Positions 23,201 to 34,700 of a stretch of DNA of 64,000 nucleotides are shown here, piece after piece. How positions within the stretch are numbered: position 1 is the stretch's first letter; each line of letters starts with the position of its first letter. A model generated the notes under the pieces. The model worked only from the letters and a program-made list of their open reading frames with translations. It was not told where the DNA came from and ran no database searches. A program made the translations under genes and the position numbers. The stretch is from positions 310,001-374,000 of the forward strand of contig JAULBX010001114.1 of NCBI GenBank assembly GCA_032358255.1, given 5' to 3'. This DNA comes from Heterotrichella gracilis (Eukaryota > Sar > Xanthophyceae > Tribonematales > Xanthonemataceae).

Positions 23201-26200
23201 TGTGCAGGCAGGTAAACGCCAGCGTCATCAACCGCCAGCTGTACTGTGGCTGGCTGCGCAGCACCTGCCCTGCTGAGCAAAGGGGGGTGCAATACGTTTC
23301 AGGCAGCGGGGTCAACAGCAGCCATCAGATACAGTGAGCAGGGTTGAATCCGGTCCAGATGTACTGTGCCGGATACACCAGCAAGAAGGAGCCTTGGCAC
23401 ACTACTTCCCTGCGCATAGCTACAGCCCCTATGCACAACTGTCTGCATCATGGATGTGTCACGGCGTGCCTTTCTGAACCTCCAATTGACCTTGCATGCG
23501 CGATGACATGACTGCCTTACCTGGGCGAGCGGTGCATTTGCCTGCCGCATGGTGGTTGTGCCAAAAATGTCTTTTACCCCCAACCGCTGAACACCCATCT
23601 GCATATCCAGCAGCTGTGTTTCCCTCCCCTTTCCCACCCACCTTCAATTCCCCTTGTGCAGCGAGTACGTGAGTGCGCTGTATGATTGGACCAACACCAC
23701 CCGTGCCGCTGGTCTGCATGTGGGTGTGTGGGTGAACGACACCAGCATAGGGGGGGCGCCACCCGCGCTGGAGGTGCAGAGGTGGCCGCAGGGGGTCAAC
23801 CTGGCGGCAAACGCCTTCATCAAATTCCTCACGGTAGAGTGTAATCCACATCCCTTATGAACTTTATTTCATGCCCTGTTATTATTGAGCTCTGCAAATT
23901 CCGCTGATGTTGCTGTTCATTTCCTTTCCTTTTCAAAGTTTTTCTGTATTTTTTGCTGCGTTTTTGTTACAATCAAACTCTGTTATTGTCCATGGGCAAG
24001 TACCTATGTGCATGTGCATGTGAACCTCCCTCTGCAGGGTGATCCTGGCGCTGGCGCACTGCTTGCTGGTGTGCGCGACATGCCCCGCGTGTCCTCCCGC
24101 ATCACCCTCAACCTGTCTACCCTGCTGGGGCCGCTGTTCTTCATGTGGGTCATGCAGGTGCGGTGGCTGTAGGGCTTAGGGGTTTAGGGTTCTAATTGGG
24201 GGTTTATGCAAATAAGGTGGAGGCAGGCTGATGAGTGGGTAGCTGATAGCTTCAAGCTCCAAGTTGGGTGATAGGATATTAGTGAAGCTTTCAGTTTGCA
24301 ACATTGAGTATCAGTAAAGGCCTGTTCACAGCCCTCTTTTGACCAAAGGAATGTGGGGGCATAACATAGGGAAGGTTATGTGAATGGGAGGCCCCATATC
24401 ATGGCAGGGGGTGGGCCGGAAGGTGTACCAGGGGGCACATTGCTGGGAGTGATTTGAAAATGTATGTTGTGCGTGGCTGCAGATCCTTCTTCCCGTGAAC
24501 GTGTACACGCTTGTGCACGAGAAGGAGGCGCACCTGCGGCTGATGATGAAGATGCAGGGGCTGGGGGACGCGGTGAGGAACGCACACGCACAATCAAAGC
24601 GCACTACGTCGCCATTCGCTTGCCCACACTCATCCGCAATTAGTTCCGTTGTACCTCAAATATCCAGCAGAAAATTATGGGAAATCCCTTGGCCGATAGC
24701 GCACCGTTCATCCTCTCCACATGCGTACTACAGCGTCATGCACCACCCTTCACGAAAGAGACCCTTGCCTAGGGTTTTCCTCTCACCCCCTCCCTTTCTC
24801 CCATGCAGGCCTACTACAGCGTGATGTATCTGTGGATGCTGAGCCTGTACTGCGCCTTCATGGTGGTTTTTGCAATATTTGGGGGGGTCATTGGACTGGC
24901 CATGTTCACCCTCAACGACATAGGGGTGCAGGTGAGCATGGGTAGGGTGCAAGTGATCAACCGGTGAATCATATTCAGTGTGATCATGCGCACATGGTGA
25001 TGAGCCGGTGATCATATTCAGTGTGATCATGCGCACATGGTGATGAGCCAGTGATCATATTCAGTGTGATCATGCGCACATGGTGATCAGCCGGTGATCC
25101 AGGCGGTGATCAGATCCGTAAGATGACTGGACCCTACATGCGACATTGTGTATAGCCAATGCTAACCCTCCAACCTCCACCCACCACCCACCCCAAGTGC
25201 TGTTCTACTTTGTGTGGGGCAACCTGCTGGTGGCCTGGTCCTTTGGCTACGCATCCCTGCAGCGCATCTAGTCCTCACAATGTCTTAAAACACCCACAAC
25301 CCTCCCGGAGGGACCACCCCAACCCATACATGCCTGTTGTCATTCTCCAGTGACTGACCACCCCAACCCACACATGCCTGTTGTCATTCTCATTCAACGC
25401 ACCAACACAGCCCCAACACACAGGCGCTGTTCTACTTTGTGTGGGGCAACCTCCTGGTAGCCTGGTCATTTGGCTACGCATCCCTGCAGCGCAGCGCGCG
25501 CAACGCGGTGCTGCTGGCTGTGGTGTGGATCATCGTGTCTGGTTTCAGCTCCAGCTTTGTGCTCACGCAGTTCATTGAGCACGGGCCGCAGGTGGTGGCC
25601 TGGGCACTCATGGTGCAGCCGTCCTTCTGCCTGTTCAGGGGTGCGTGTGCTGTGCGAGAAGGAGTGGGATGGGATGTTGCATTGCAATACTCTTTTTTTC
25701 TGATCTCATTTATTAAAATTACAGGTGGACCCAAACGCAAGCATTGGCGTGAGTCTGTGCTCAACTTGGCTGTCTGAATGATTTTCTTTTGGAAGTAGCA
25801 AACCTGCTGGTTTGTGGTGTCCAGTGTTATTTCTTCATTTTTTCCAACTCAACCTACCTTTCCTTACCCCCAGGCCTGTATGAGCTGTCCCAGGCCGCGT
25901 TCCTTGCCTCAGCCAATGGCGGTTCTGGCCTGACCTGGTCCCAGGTGGCTCCTGACAGCCCCATGGCCACTGTGCTGGGGGTGATGGCAGGGGAGTGGGC
26001 ATTTTGGATGATGCTGGCGCTGTACATGGACCAGGTGGGGTGGGGTGGGTGGGCAGAGGGGGGAGGAGGGAAGGGAAAGTCCCGGACTGTGTCCCTGAGT
26101 GATTCAGGATACATATCCAATTGGGTTTCCACGGAAAATTTAGCTGGTCTTAACTTTTTGGGGTGGCCCCTTGCACGTTCTCAAGCATGAAATTACCTCA

Positions 26201-29200
26201 AGTGAAAAATGCGCATGACCTGCTTTTGACGATCATGAACGCTGGCAATCCAGTGCACTTTGTCACATAAGTGCCACTCAGCTCTTTTCTGACACTGCGT
26301 GTACCAATTTTGAATGTGTTACCACCGCAGTGTACACTGCCTATGTTACACTGCCTATGTCCATCCACTGTCATGATGTGCAGGTGCGCGGCACAGGCAC
26401 CGGAGTGCGCAAGCACCCGCTGTTTTTCTTGGGTTTCAAGTACTCGGCGGGGCCGGGCAAGGGGGAAAAGGTGGTGGAAGGCAACGGGACACAGGAGACT
26501 GGCAAGGTGCGCCTGGGGAGTGCATCGTTACTCTGTTATGATATATTTCATACCTCGGGCCCTGCATGAGGCAGGGCATGCGTTTGTACTAAGGCTGCAT
26601 GTGCATCAGACAGTGTAACTAATCAACTAAGTGATGTGCATGGCATTGGAACATGTGCTGCACCAGCTGAGCATACCCTGCTTGAGAAACGCGGAATTAC
26701 TCCTGCTCGTTGCGCCGCGGGTTTTTATTTCATCCCTCATGCTGGTGGCATTAATGCGCGTGCGCAAGACCTTACTATTGAGCATGCACATGACAAAGAC
26801 TGGCTGCAATTGATGACGTCCGCAATATAGCTGACTGCTGCTGATAATGCAGCTGACAATGTTGATTACTTCTTGACGCAGGATGGCAAAGCACCATCAG
26901 GGGGGAAAGAGCTTCTCGACATCACCCTACATGGGGAGGAAACCACCCCAGTGGCACCGGGCCAGGGCTTTGCCAGCGCCATGGTGTCAACCCTGCCCAA
27001 GCTGCCCTCCATATCCACAAAGATCTCGCCCCCCTATCCCAGCGCATCATCCCCGGGCTCCTCCCCTGGCAGCCTCTCCCGCTTTGAATACCTCTCCACT
27101 CCCCTTGAGAAGCTGAAGAGGTTTGTTTCTCTTGATTTTTATGTGAATCCACTTTATTTCTTTTGCTTTTTCCTGCTTGTTTTGCTGCTGACCTGTGTCT
27201 GCTCATTACCTTCCTTTGTGGTCCGCTAACAGCTCCTCTTGCAGCCCATCTGATTTTGGTTTAGGGGTTTAAACCCTGGTCGCAGCTTGTTTCCTGCACC
27301 TTTCTCAGGTCCTTCAGGAAGCGCGTGGAAGAGGCGCAAAGGGGAGGGAACAGTACACCTGGCTCTGAAACCGATGCGGTCGAGCCAGACATGGGAAAGG
27401 AGGTTGATGTGCCAGCTGGGAATGGATCTATGCCAAGGTGGGGATTAACACAGCGCATTTCTGTGTCCAGATCACTCTATGGGACGATACTCGCGGATGC
27501 TAGGCGCAAATGCTGAATTAATTGCGGGGCATTTGCACCCAAAGGATGCCATCAAATGTGCAATGGATGGGTAGCTGGGGTGGTTTCGTATGTCCAAAAC
27601 GGTGTAACAGTACTGTTATTTGCAAGCACTGAGAGCGATTGTTAACAACCACCTTCTCTGCCGCCACAACCAACTTAGATCAAGAATTAGCATGACTGCG
27701 TGAACCCCTTCCCTTGCTCCCATGCGCAGCACCCCCCTGGCCATCAGCACCCACCCCCTCAGCCCCTCCTCCCCCCGACGAGTATCCCCCCTGGTACCCG
27801 ACCAACCAGACGACGACAAGGAGCCACCTGGTGATGCCACGTGGCACGAGGCTGCTGATGTAGCGGGTGAGCGGCAGGCAGTGGAGACACAGTGGCGGGA
27901 GATGGCGGCGGGGGGCGCCGCGGCAAGGGAACCCCCCACCATACTGCTGCACAACTTGCAGAAGGTGAGCGGGGGTCCCACTCACGGTGGGCTTCAAACA
28001 CCAGCTCATGCACAAGGCATGAGCTCTACTAGTATATATTATAGTATGTACATGATATATACATTGCAAGTGGGTACATAGCATACAGATGTACATCCAT
28101 ACACACACCAAAAGCTTGAGGCGGCTGCCGCTGCCAGTGGCTGCACCGGCACCCTAGCAACCCTTGGCAGTGGCCCATCAACTCCATTGCCCACCACTTG
28201 CGAACCCACTCACCCCGCACTATCCTTGCATCACAAAACTAAGCACTCCCTTCCCCAATGCCCCCCACCCTCAGGTGTACCCCGGGCGCCCCCCCAAAGC
28301 CGCTGTGCAGGGCATCTCATTGTGCGTGCACTCGGGCGAGGTGTTTGGCCTACTGGGACCCAATGGTGCAGGCAAGTCTTTTGTATAAGAATTAAGAATA
28401 TGGACAATATGCTTTTGTAGCTTGGGGCATTGTCCTTGGGGAAGAATCCCCTCTTTGTTGTGTGCTATAATTTATGGGCTTGGAAAAGAAATGGCAGGTG
28501 AACTTGTAAAATTTGAAGACGGAACAATAGGAATTGCTTTGAATCTTGAAAAAAAAAATGGCATCTGCTGGGCCAGGCTTGCCCTGTGTCGTGCTGGGTT
28601 CTTTTCAAAGGATCCTTTCAAAGTCAGTGACCATTGTGCGCCGTAAGGGAAACAAACATGTATGAACAAAAGTAAAAAAATGGCGCAGGCAAGACCTCCA
28701 CCCTCCGCATGATGATGGGGTTCCTTGAGCCCAGCGGGGGTGCGGTGCGCGTGTGTGGGCACAGCATGGAGTCTGACATGGGGGCGGTGTGGGCGCTCAT
28801 GGGGGCATGCCCGCAGCACGACCTGCTGTGGGAGGGGCTCACTGGGCGCCAGCACCTCAGGTTCTACGGGGCACTAAAAAACATGCAGGTAAAATCCTGG
28901 AGATTACATTGGGATGGACAGCTGGTGGGGATTGGTCTGGAAATGGTGGGGCGGATAGGCTTGCTTAGATTGGTCCCGAGTAGAATCAATGACCTAGCCC
29001 CAAAGTTTGTCTGTATTCGCTTTATCGGGGTGTGGTCTGCGCCATTCAGTAATCTGTTCGATTTATGACGGGAGCACAGGCCCTTTCAAATTGTCAAATT
29101 TGCAATTGCCATGCTGCTTCGGTGGCGGGCTACTAAAATGTGTTGTTGTGGGCAGGGTAATGAACTGGAGACAGCAGTGGATGAGGCATTGCGTGGAGTG

Positions 29201-30334
29201 GCGCTGAGTGACAGGGGAGACAAGCCAGTCAGCTCATACAGGTGAGTGGAAACCCTAGAAACCCTGCGTCTCATCTCAGGCGGATGCATGTAACAACTGC
29301 CTTTTGAATTTTTTAATAAATGCAATTATTGAAATGAGTGCAATTTTTGTAGTCAGTATAATTTATAAAAAAGTAAAATCCATGAGTGGAATCTTTATGA
29401 GCTATGTATGCATTCCCGCCATCCAGCAAGGTAATCCTATAACCCTGTGTGTTTTTGTCGACTGACCCCCCCCACCCCCCTTGCGCAGCGGCGGCATGAA
29501 GCGCCGCCTGTCCGTCGCCATCTCCCTCATCGGCCGCCCCGCGGTGGCCTACCTGGACGAACCCTCAACAGGGTTGGACCCCTCATCGCGCCGCACCCTG
29601 TGGGATGCGGTGCGCGCCGCCAAGCGGGACCGCGCCATTGTGCTGACCACGCATTCCATGGAGGAAGCTGAGACGCTGTGTGATCGGCTGGCCATCATTG
29701 TGGATGGGAAGCTGCACTGCATCGGCAGTCCCAAGGTTGGTGTAGGGGTGTCGGGGACAATAGAAGGCGTGTACTTGCAGGAGGGTTAGGGTTTAAGGAT
29801 TGGGGTTTAGGATTGTGCGGGACCGCGCCGTTGTGCTGACCACCCATTCCATGGAGGAGGCTAAAACCCTGTGTGTTTGGCTGGCCATCATCCTGGATGG
29901 AAAGCTGTACTGCATCCTAGGTTTTAAGATTTAGGGTTGTGCGGGACAGCGCCGTATGTACCATCCCATGCCCTGTGCCCCCATGCGCCCACTGACGCCC
30001 TCCACACCTCCCACCCCTGCAGGAGCTGACCGCGCGCTACGGCGGTGACCTTTCCTTCACCATCACCACCCCGCTGCACCAAGAGGAGGCGGCTGCGGCT
30101 GCGGTGCGGCGCCTGGCCCCCACTGCCCGCAGGGTGTATGCGCTGGGAGGCACCCAGAAATTCGAAATCCCTGTGGACGAGGCGGGGGTGGAGGATGTGT
30201 TTGCGCACGTGGCGGCTGTGCGGGGGGGCGGGGAGGTGGAGGTTCTGGACTGGGGGGTGTCCAATGCCACCCTAGAGGAGGTTTTTATCAAGATCGCGCG
30301 CGATGCGGGGGTGGCGGTGTCAGCATTTGATTGA
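20274..30334 (+). CDS. ABCA-type half-size ABC transporter
   Basis: Twenty-four exons, about 1240 residues, all phases agreeing. Exons: 20274-20353, 20478-20538, 20917-21183, 21425-21614, 21814-21935, 22159-22305, 22554-22667, 22937-23001, 23208-23333, 23662-23833, 24038-24157, 24483-24572, 24809-24931, 25424-25640, 25874-26034, 26384-26506, 26882-27120, 27309-27437, 27730-27964, 28275-28371, 28689-28888, 29156-29241, 29489-29735, 30023-30334. The order is a short cytosolic N-terminus ([11 protein letters not shown]), a first membrane helix ([15 protein letters not shown]), a large Cys- and Asn-rich non-cytosolic loop, a cluster of helices with the ABCA motif [17 protein letters not shown], a linker and one ATPase domain. 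Walker A is GPNGAGKTS, signature SGGMKRRLS, Walker [15 protein letters not shown]-loop TTHSME. Family members move lipids across membranes. It is longer than typical plant half-size ABCAs. The Walker A codons are split by an unusual GC-AG intron. Confidence 0.93.
20839..20885. repeat. Telomere-like CCCTAAA array in ABCA intron 2
   Basis: Three perfect CCCTAAA units are followed by several degenerate ones, about 32 bases before the exon 3 acceptor. It is one of the longest of many such arrays in the window. Confidence 0.9.
21283..21337. repeat. ATGGCATC-type simple repeat
   Basis: Repeated CATCATGGCAT / ATGGCATGCCATGGCATGG words form a short, partly palindromic low-complexity tract inside an ABCA intron. 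It has no coding role in the gene model. Confidence 0.7.
24717..24745 (+). repeat. Short echo of ABCA exon 13 start
   Basis: ATGCGTACTACAGCGTCATG resembles the exon 13 border (ATGCAG|GCCTACTACAGCGTGATG) that lies about 90 bases downstream. Its acceptor AG is lost. Confidence 0.55.
24953..25115 (+). repeat. 44-bp minisatellite in ABCA intron
   Basis: Three near-identical copies of a unit containing CATATTCAGTGTGATCATGC and GCACATGGTGAT sit in tandem between exons 13 and 14. The copies differ at only a few positions, which suggests recent expansion or homogenisation. Confidence 0.92.
25197..25271 (+). repeat. Echo of ABCA exon 14 start
   Basis: About 70 bases starting TGCTGTTCTACTTTGTGTGG repeat the first part of exon 14 (real copy from 25424) with few differences, then diverge just after CTGCAGCGCA. 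The copy lies in the intron before the true exon and is still preceded by an AG dinucleotide. Confidence 0.9.
28362..28693 (+). other. GC-AG intron with plastid-like filler and flanking direct repeat
   Basis: The intron (28372-28688) splits the Gly-Lys-Thr of Walker A. It begins GCAAGT, the consensus rare GC donor, and ends CAG. The exon-intron borders are a 15-base direct repeat, AATGG(T/C)GCAGGCAAG, at 28362-28376 and 28679-28693, with one mismatch. The interior is AT-rich, unlike the exons, and at about 28464-28557 encodes a piece of chloroplast ATP synthase alpha ([18 protein letters not shown] then IGIALNLE). The donor and acceptor both come from the duplicated exon sequence itself. The best reading is an intron made by insertion of plastid DNA with duplication of the target. 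Confidence 0.85.
28464..28557 (+). pseudogene. atpA: Plastid atpA fragment in nuclear intron (NUPT)
   Basis: The reading frame translates to [16 protein letters not shown] followed by [15 protein letters not shown], matching the well-conserved N-terminal region of chloroplast CF1 alpha (YGL.K.MAGELVEFEDGT-GIALNLE). Only about 30 codons are present, with A/T-ending codons as in plastid genes. It is a non-functional fragment. The lack of stops in this piece suggests the transfer is not very old. Confidence 0.85.
29790..29935 (+). repeat. Echo of ABCA exon 23 (H-loop region)
   Basis: About 95 bases beginning GCGGGACCGCGCC and running through ACCACCCATTCCATGGAGGA to GCTGTACTGCATCC copy the middle and end of exon 23 with about ten changes. 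The copy is bordered on both sides by GGGTTTAGG-like and TTTAGGGTT words. It sits in the intron immediately after the true exon. Confidence 0.9.
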
Positions 30335-31723
30335 AGTGTCAGCAATTGATGGGGGAGATCCCTGTTGACGGGCCGGATGTGGCGGCTGTGCAGGGGGATG
30401 GGGAGGTGGAGGTGTGGGGCTGGGAGGGGTTTAAGATACTTCAAGCTAGGGCACTTTCAGTGGGCTGCAGCAATTCACTGTTGACGTAATGTGACCAACG
30501 TGCCAAGTTGCTTGGTAGCTTTTGCAAAATTCTGCATATTATTGACAAGAACGGAACTTGTACGTCAACCACATGGCCAAAGGCAGTGGCAGCGCGCATA
30601 GGTAATGTGTGGCCATTCTTGTACATGCATGGCATGTGCCACACAAGTGTGCAGGGCATGAGCATCTCAGTGGCCTGGCACAAGCCAATCAGAAACCTGG
30701 AAACTCGAGTACCTCTGCTAGCCCTGTATGAGCTGCCAAAGTACTACACACAGTGTGCGAGGGTACAAGATAGATAGATAGATAATTCACAAGGCGGCAG
30801 CGCCGTAGCCATCCCCGGGACTCTTCTCCCCGGGTCAAAAAGGCCATAAACAGGTACAAGGTTGTAGAAAGGTGGCACAGGCCGCCCGGCGCCCGCATCG
30901 CCGCCCGGCCAAGTTTGATGGTGGACGCATCAGATTACGTCAGAGGGCAGGGCAAAGTGCCCATCGAAAGTTCAAACAGGACTCTTCGAAGTCGATCTGC
31001 TGCAGAAAGCGGCCTGTAGTGCAGGTCCAGTACCACTTGCTGACGGTTCGTTTCCGCTGACAAATGTCCTTCGATGTGCAAGGTTCGGTCGATATCATGC
31101 GTCGCAAAGCGTATGCAAGGCAACATCTGTCCCACCAGTGCCCTGGCCTTTCGTAACAGTCAGCATTGCCAAGGCTAGTGTTGGGTGGTAACCTGTTGGT
31201 GAACCTATCCACTGCAGCACACCGTACCACACGCAAAAAATATCGCAGACTTGACAAAGATATCACAGGCGCCAGCATCGCACAAGTGCACCTCGTCTCG
31301 CCCAGTCACAGAGCTGAAGTAGCAAGGTTCGTGTTGGCAGACAATACACAACGTACACAAGGGTTGGCAACGTTCGACAGCAGCCGTGTGTTGTCTAGTC
31401 CTGATCCGGTTGGGTTAAACGTGCAGTGGTTGCCGTTAAAAGTCGCGTGCGGTCGGTGAGCAGCTTCTTTTAGTGGCTAGTGCCAGCTGGTGTTGCCCGT
31501 AGTTGGCTGAGAAGCTCTCCATGACCAGTCGTACCCACTGTTACTGCATTTACGTAACATAGGACAGGCTGTGACGCTCCAATGGGTACTTGAATGGAGT
31601 CGCCAATCTTGCAGGGCGCCTTGGAGGTTGTCTGCAACACACTTATCTGCTGCCTGTTGTAGGAATGCCACCCTAGTGTAGTGGCGAGGTCCGGCCAGAG
31701 CTACAGCACCCACCGCCACCGTC
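30335..31723. other. Spacer between ABCA and kinase genes
   Basis: The first part (about 30350-30425) is a degraded copy of the ABCA last exon (GTGGCGGCTGTGC, GGGGAGGTGGAGGT). A GATA microsatellite lies near 30770. The rest has no recognisable coding content and should include the kinase promoter. Confidence 0.5.
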
Positions 31724-34700
31724 ATGGCTGGAGTCAAGCGCGAAATCTTCCATCACAACACCACTGGGGATGTCTTGGAGGATGACCAAGCGGCGGCCCT
31801 CTTGCAGCGAGACCCAGAGTCTGGTGGCATCACCGGATGTAGCATGGGCCTGATCCTGCGGTCAGAGGAACGGGACGCGGCGACGGATAGGTACAGCCTG
31901 TGGAACTTTCTAGACACCTTGCCTTTGGCTGCATCAAACCCAACAGGGCACTCCATACCTAGGACAGTGGGGCGGATACCCTCAACCTGCCTCGCTGGGA
32001 AGGCATGGCATGTGCAGTGTGCAGCCAACTAGTGGCACCTCCATATCCCTGCTGCCCTGGCTGGGCCTATCCAGGGACTAGGTCCCTATTGTAGAGTTAG
32101 GATACAGCTGTGCAGTCCTTGAAGTCCCTCAGCACCTCCCAGCAGGCGCAACACTTCCTGTACCCCCACCTACACCCCACACCTTATTATACACTGGGCA
32201 CCGCTCATGCCTACCCACCCACTGCCACTCCCCGCCTTCCCTCCACCATCTCCTGTCATATCCCCAACTGGGGTCACTTTTTACAACCAGCCCCCTCCCC
32301 TCCCCAGGTTCCTGTCGGTCTCTAACACTGTGCGGGACGCGCTGGACCCCATCACCAAGCTGATGTGCAGCGTGATGGACATGCCGTGGTCGGACGTCAC
32401 CATCATGACCCCGCGGGCAGCGGTGGTGGCTTCGGGCTATGGGTGTGAACCGGGGGAGTGGCCTGCGGCGATACCCTTCTGTGCCTGGGCGCTCCTGCCT
32501 GTGGAGCCAGAGGTCATCGTCATTCCTGACACAACCAAGGACGCACGGTAGGGAGCCTCCGCACAAACCCTACACGCTCACCTGCGCCTAGCACAACCCT
32601 CCACCCTCACCGCATACTGCCTGTTGAGCCAGAGGTTGTAGCCATACCCGACACAAGCAAGGATGCACGGTAGGGTTTAGGGTATAGGGTTCTCCCTCCC
32701 TCCATCCCTTGTTGCTGCACGAACCCTACACCAGTGGGCCCTCGCCCTCATCTAGCAAAACCCTAAATCATCCCCGCATATTGTGCGAAACCCAACACCG
32801 TCAATCGCATCTAACAGAACCCTAAACTCTTCATACAAGCATGCTGCACACATCCTACACACACACACACACACCCTAAACCCTCACCACAGCCCAGCAG
32901 TGCTCGCGCCGCGTACAACAAACCTGTATTGGACCAAACCTTGGGGTAGGGTTCCATTCCAAAACCCAGCCAATTGTCAGCTTCACGTGTCTCAACGCCT
33001 CCTTTACCCCCCAGGTTTTTGTTCAGCCCCATCGTCTCCGGCGGGCCCAAGTTCCGATTCTACGCCAGCGCCCCCCTTGTGTCAGCGGAGGGATTTTCTG
33101 TGGGCACCCTGTGCGTGCTGGACTACAAGCCCCGACAGCTGGACGCAGGCGCACTGAACATACTGGTGAGGCGTGGGCAGGGTTTAGGGTCTTGGGTTTG
33201 GGGTTTACAGAGGGTACCCTGTGTGGCTGGACTTCAAGCCGCACCAGCTGGATGCAGGCGCACTGAACATACTGGTGAGGCGGGTTTGGGGTTTAGGGTT
33301 TATTAAGTGCCGTGTAAAACCTAACAGTACAATAGGTGCAGCGGCGTTCCAGCTGCACCAGGGTTGTTGGGTTCTGTAGGGGTTGGTTTAAAGTCTACAG
33401 AGGGCACCCTGTGCTTGCTGGGCTGTAAGCACCGCCAACTCGACGCAGGCGCCTTGAACACACTGGGGACGCACGTGCCACCCGCCCTCTTTAACCCTGG
33501 CAAGATGGGTTCAGCACAGCCGTGACCCACCCTAAACCCCTGAACCCGCGACCCTAACCCCCGGGCCCATCTCTCACTGCGCCCCCCCCTTCCCAGGTCA
33601 ACTTTGCGCAGCTTGTGGTTCGTGAGTTTGAGCACGCCGCCTCTCTGTCTGGGTACGCCAAGGTGACCAAGGCCCTTGAGGAGCGCCAGGCGCAGCTGAC
33701 CGCGCTGCTTGATGCCAGCCAGGAGGGGGTGCTGCTGCTGGACGTGCAGGTCTGGTGAATAAAGGGATATTAGTGAAATTAAAGATAAAATAATATTACC
33801 ATTTAGTTACATGCATTCCCTGCAACACAGCCAGATTAGCAGTCGGTCTTGCACATTCGATTAGCACTTCTATCCTGGCACTGGTTATACCATTTGCTGG
33901 TCCTGCGCAACTTGAGGTCTCGCTGGGTCGGGTCAGCCCATGTGGCCTGGGCTTACCCTCCCCTTTGGTACCGTCCTTACCGACCATTTAGGAAGGCCGG
34001 TGCAATCACTAACTAGGTAACATGGGTATGCAGGACGCAGGGTGGGAGATCAAGTTTGTGAACAGCGGGTGGCACAGGGCCACCGGGGGCAGCGCCAGCG
34101 ACATGCAGCAGGGGAACAAGTTCTGGGAGATGTTTGAGCTGGCGGGGTCAGGGGTGAGTGGCGCACACCCTTAGGGAGGGTTTCTGGCCATGTGCCTGGT
34201 GGCACCGGTGGCCGAATTTGCCTGTTTGACAATACCCTTGGCTGGGGTTTTGGCCCTTACACATGTGCTCACACATGACACCGTCTGCTGTACAAAATGC
34301 ATCAGCATCCCCTCACTCGCAAATCTTGACCCAGGCTGCACAAGATTTCCCACAGCCCTCGCACCCCCTGTTTGTCCCTGTTTGTCCTCACTCCAGCCAG
34401 GGTCAAGCGGAATGCCCCCAATCCTCCCCACTCCCCACTTCCCACCCCATACCCTAAACCCTTAAAAACACCTAAACCCCTAATGACCCCATATGCACCC
34501 CTCAACCCCCACCCCGCAGCCCGAGTCCGTCCTCTCGCGTGCTGCCTACTAAACCCTAAATCCTTTAAAAGACCAAAACCCTAATTCATTAACCCCCTGC
34601 CCGCCCCGCAGCCCGAGTCCGTCCTCCAGCGCGCCACCTACCAGGATGAGACCCAGAAGGGGTACGCCTTCACGATCACTGTGTCTGTGAAGGGTGCCTC

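Noticed and set aside
25197-25271. ABCA exon 14 copy as a true alternative exon
   Set aside because: The copy lacks a good acceptor tract and has no donor; it runs into a stop soon after the match ends. It is better explained as a decayed duplicate.
33796-33987. Antisense open frame as an intron-nested gene or SINE
   Set aside because: No promoter boxes of tRNA type, no poly(A) tail, no repeat elsewhere in the window and no known protein. Kept only as a low-confidence note.
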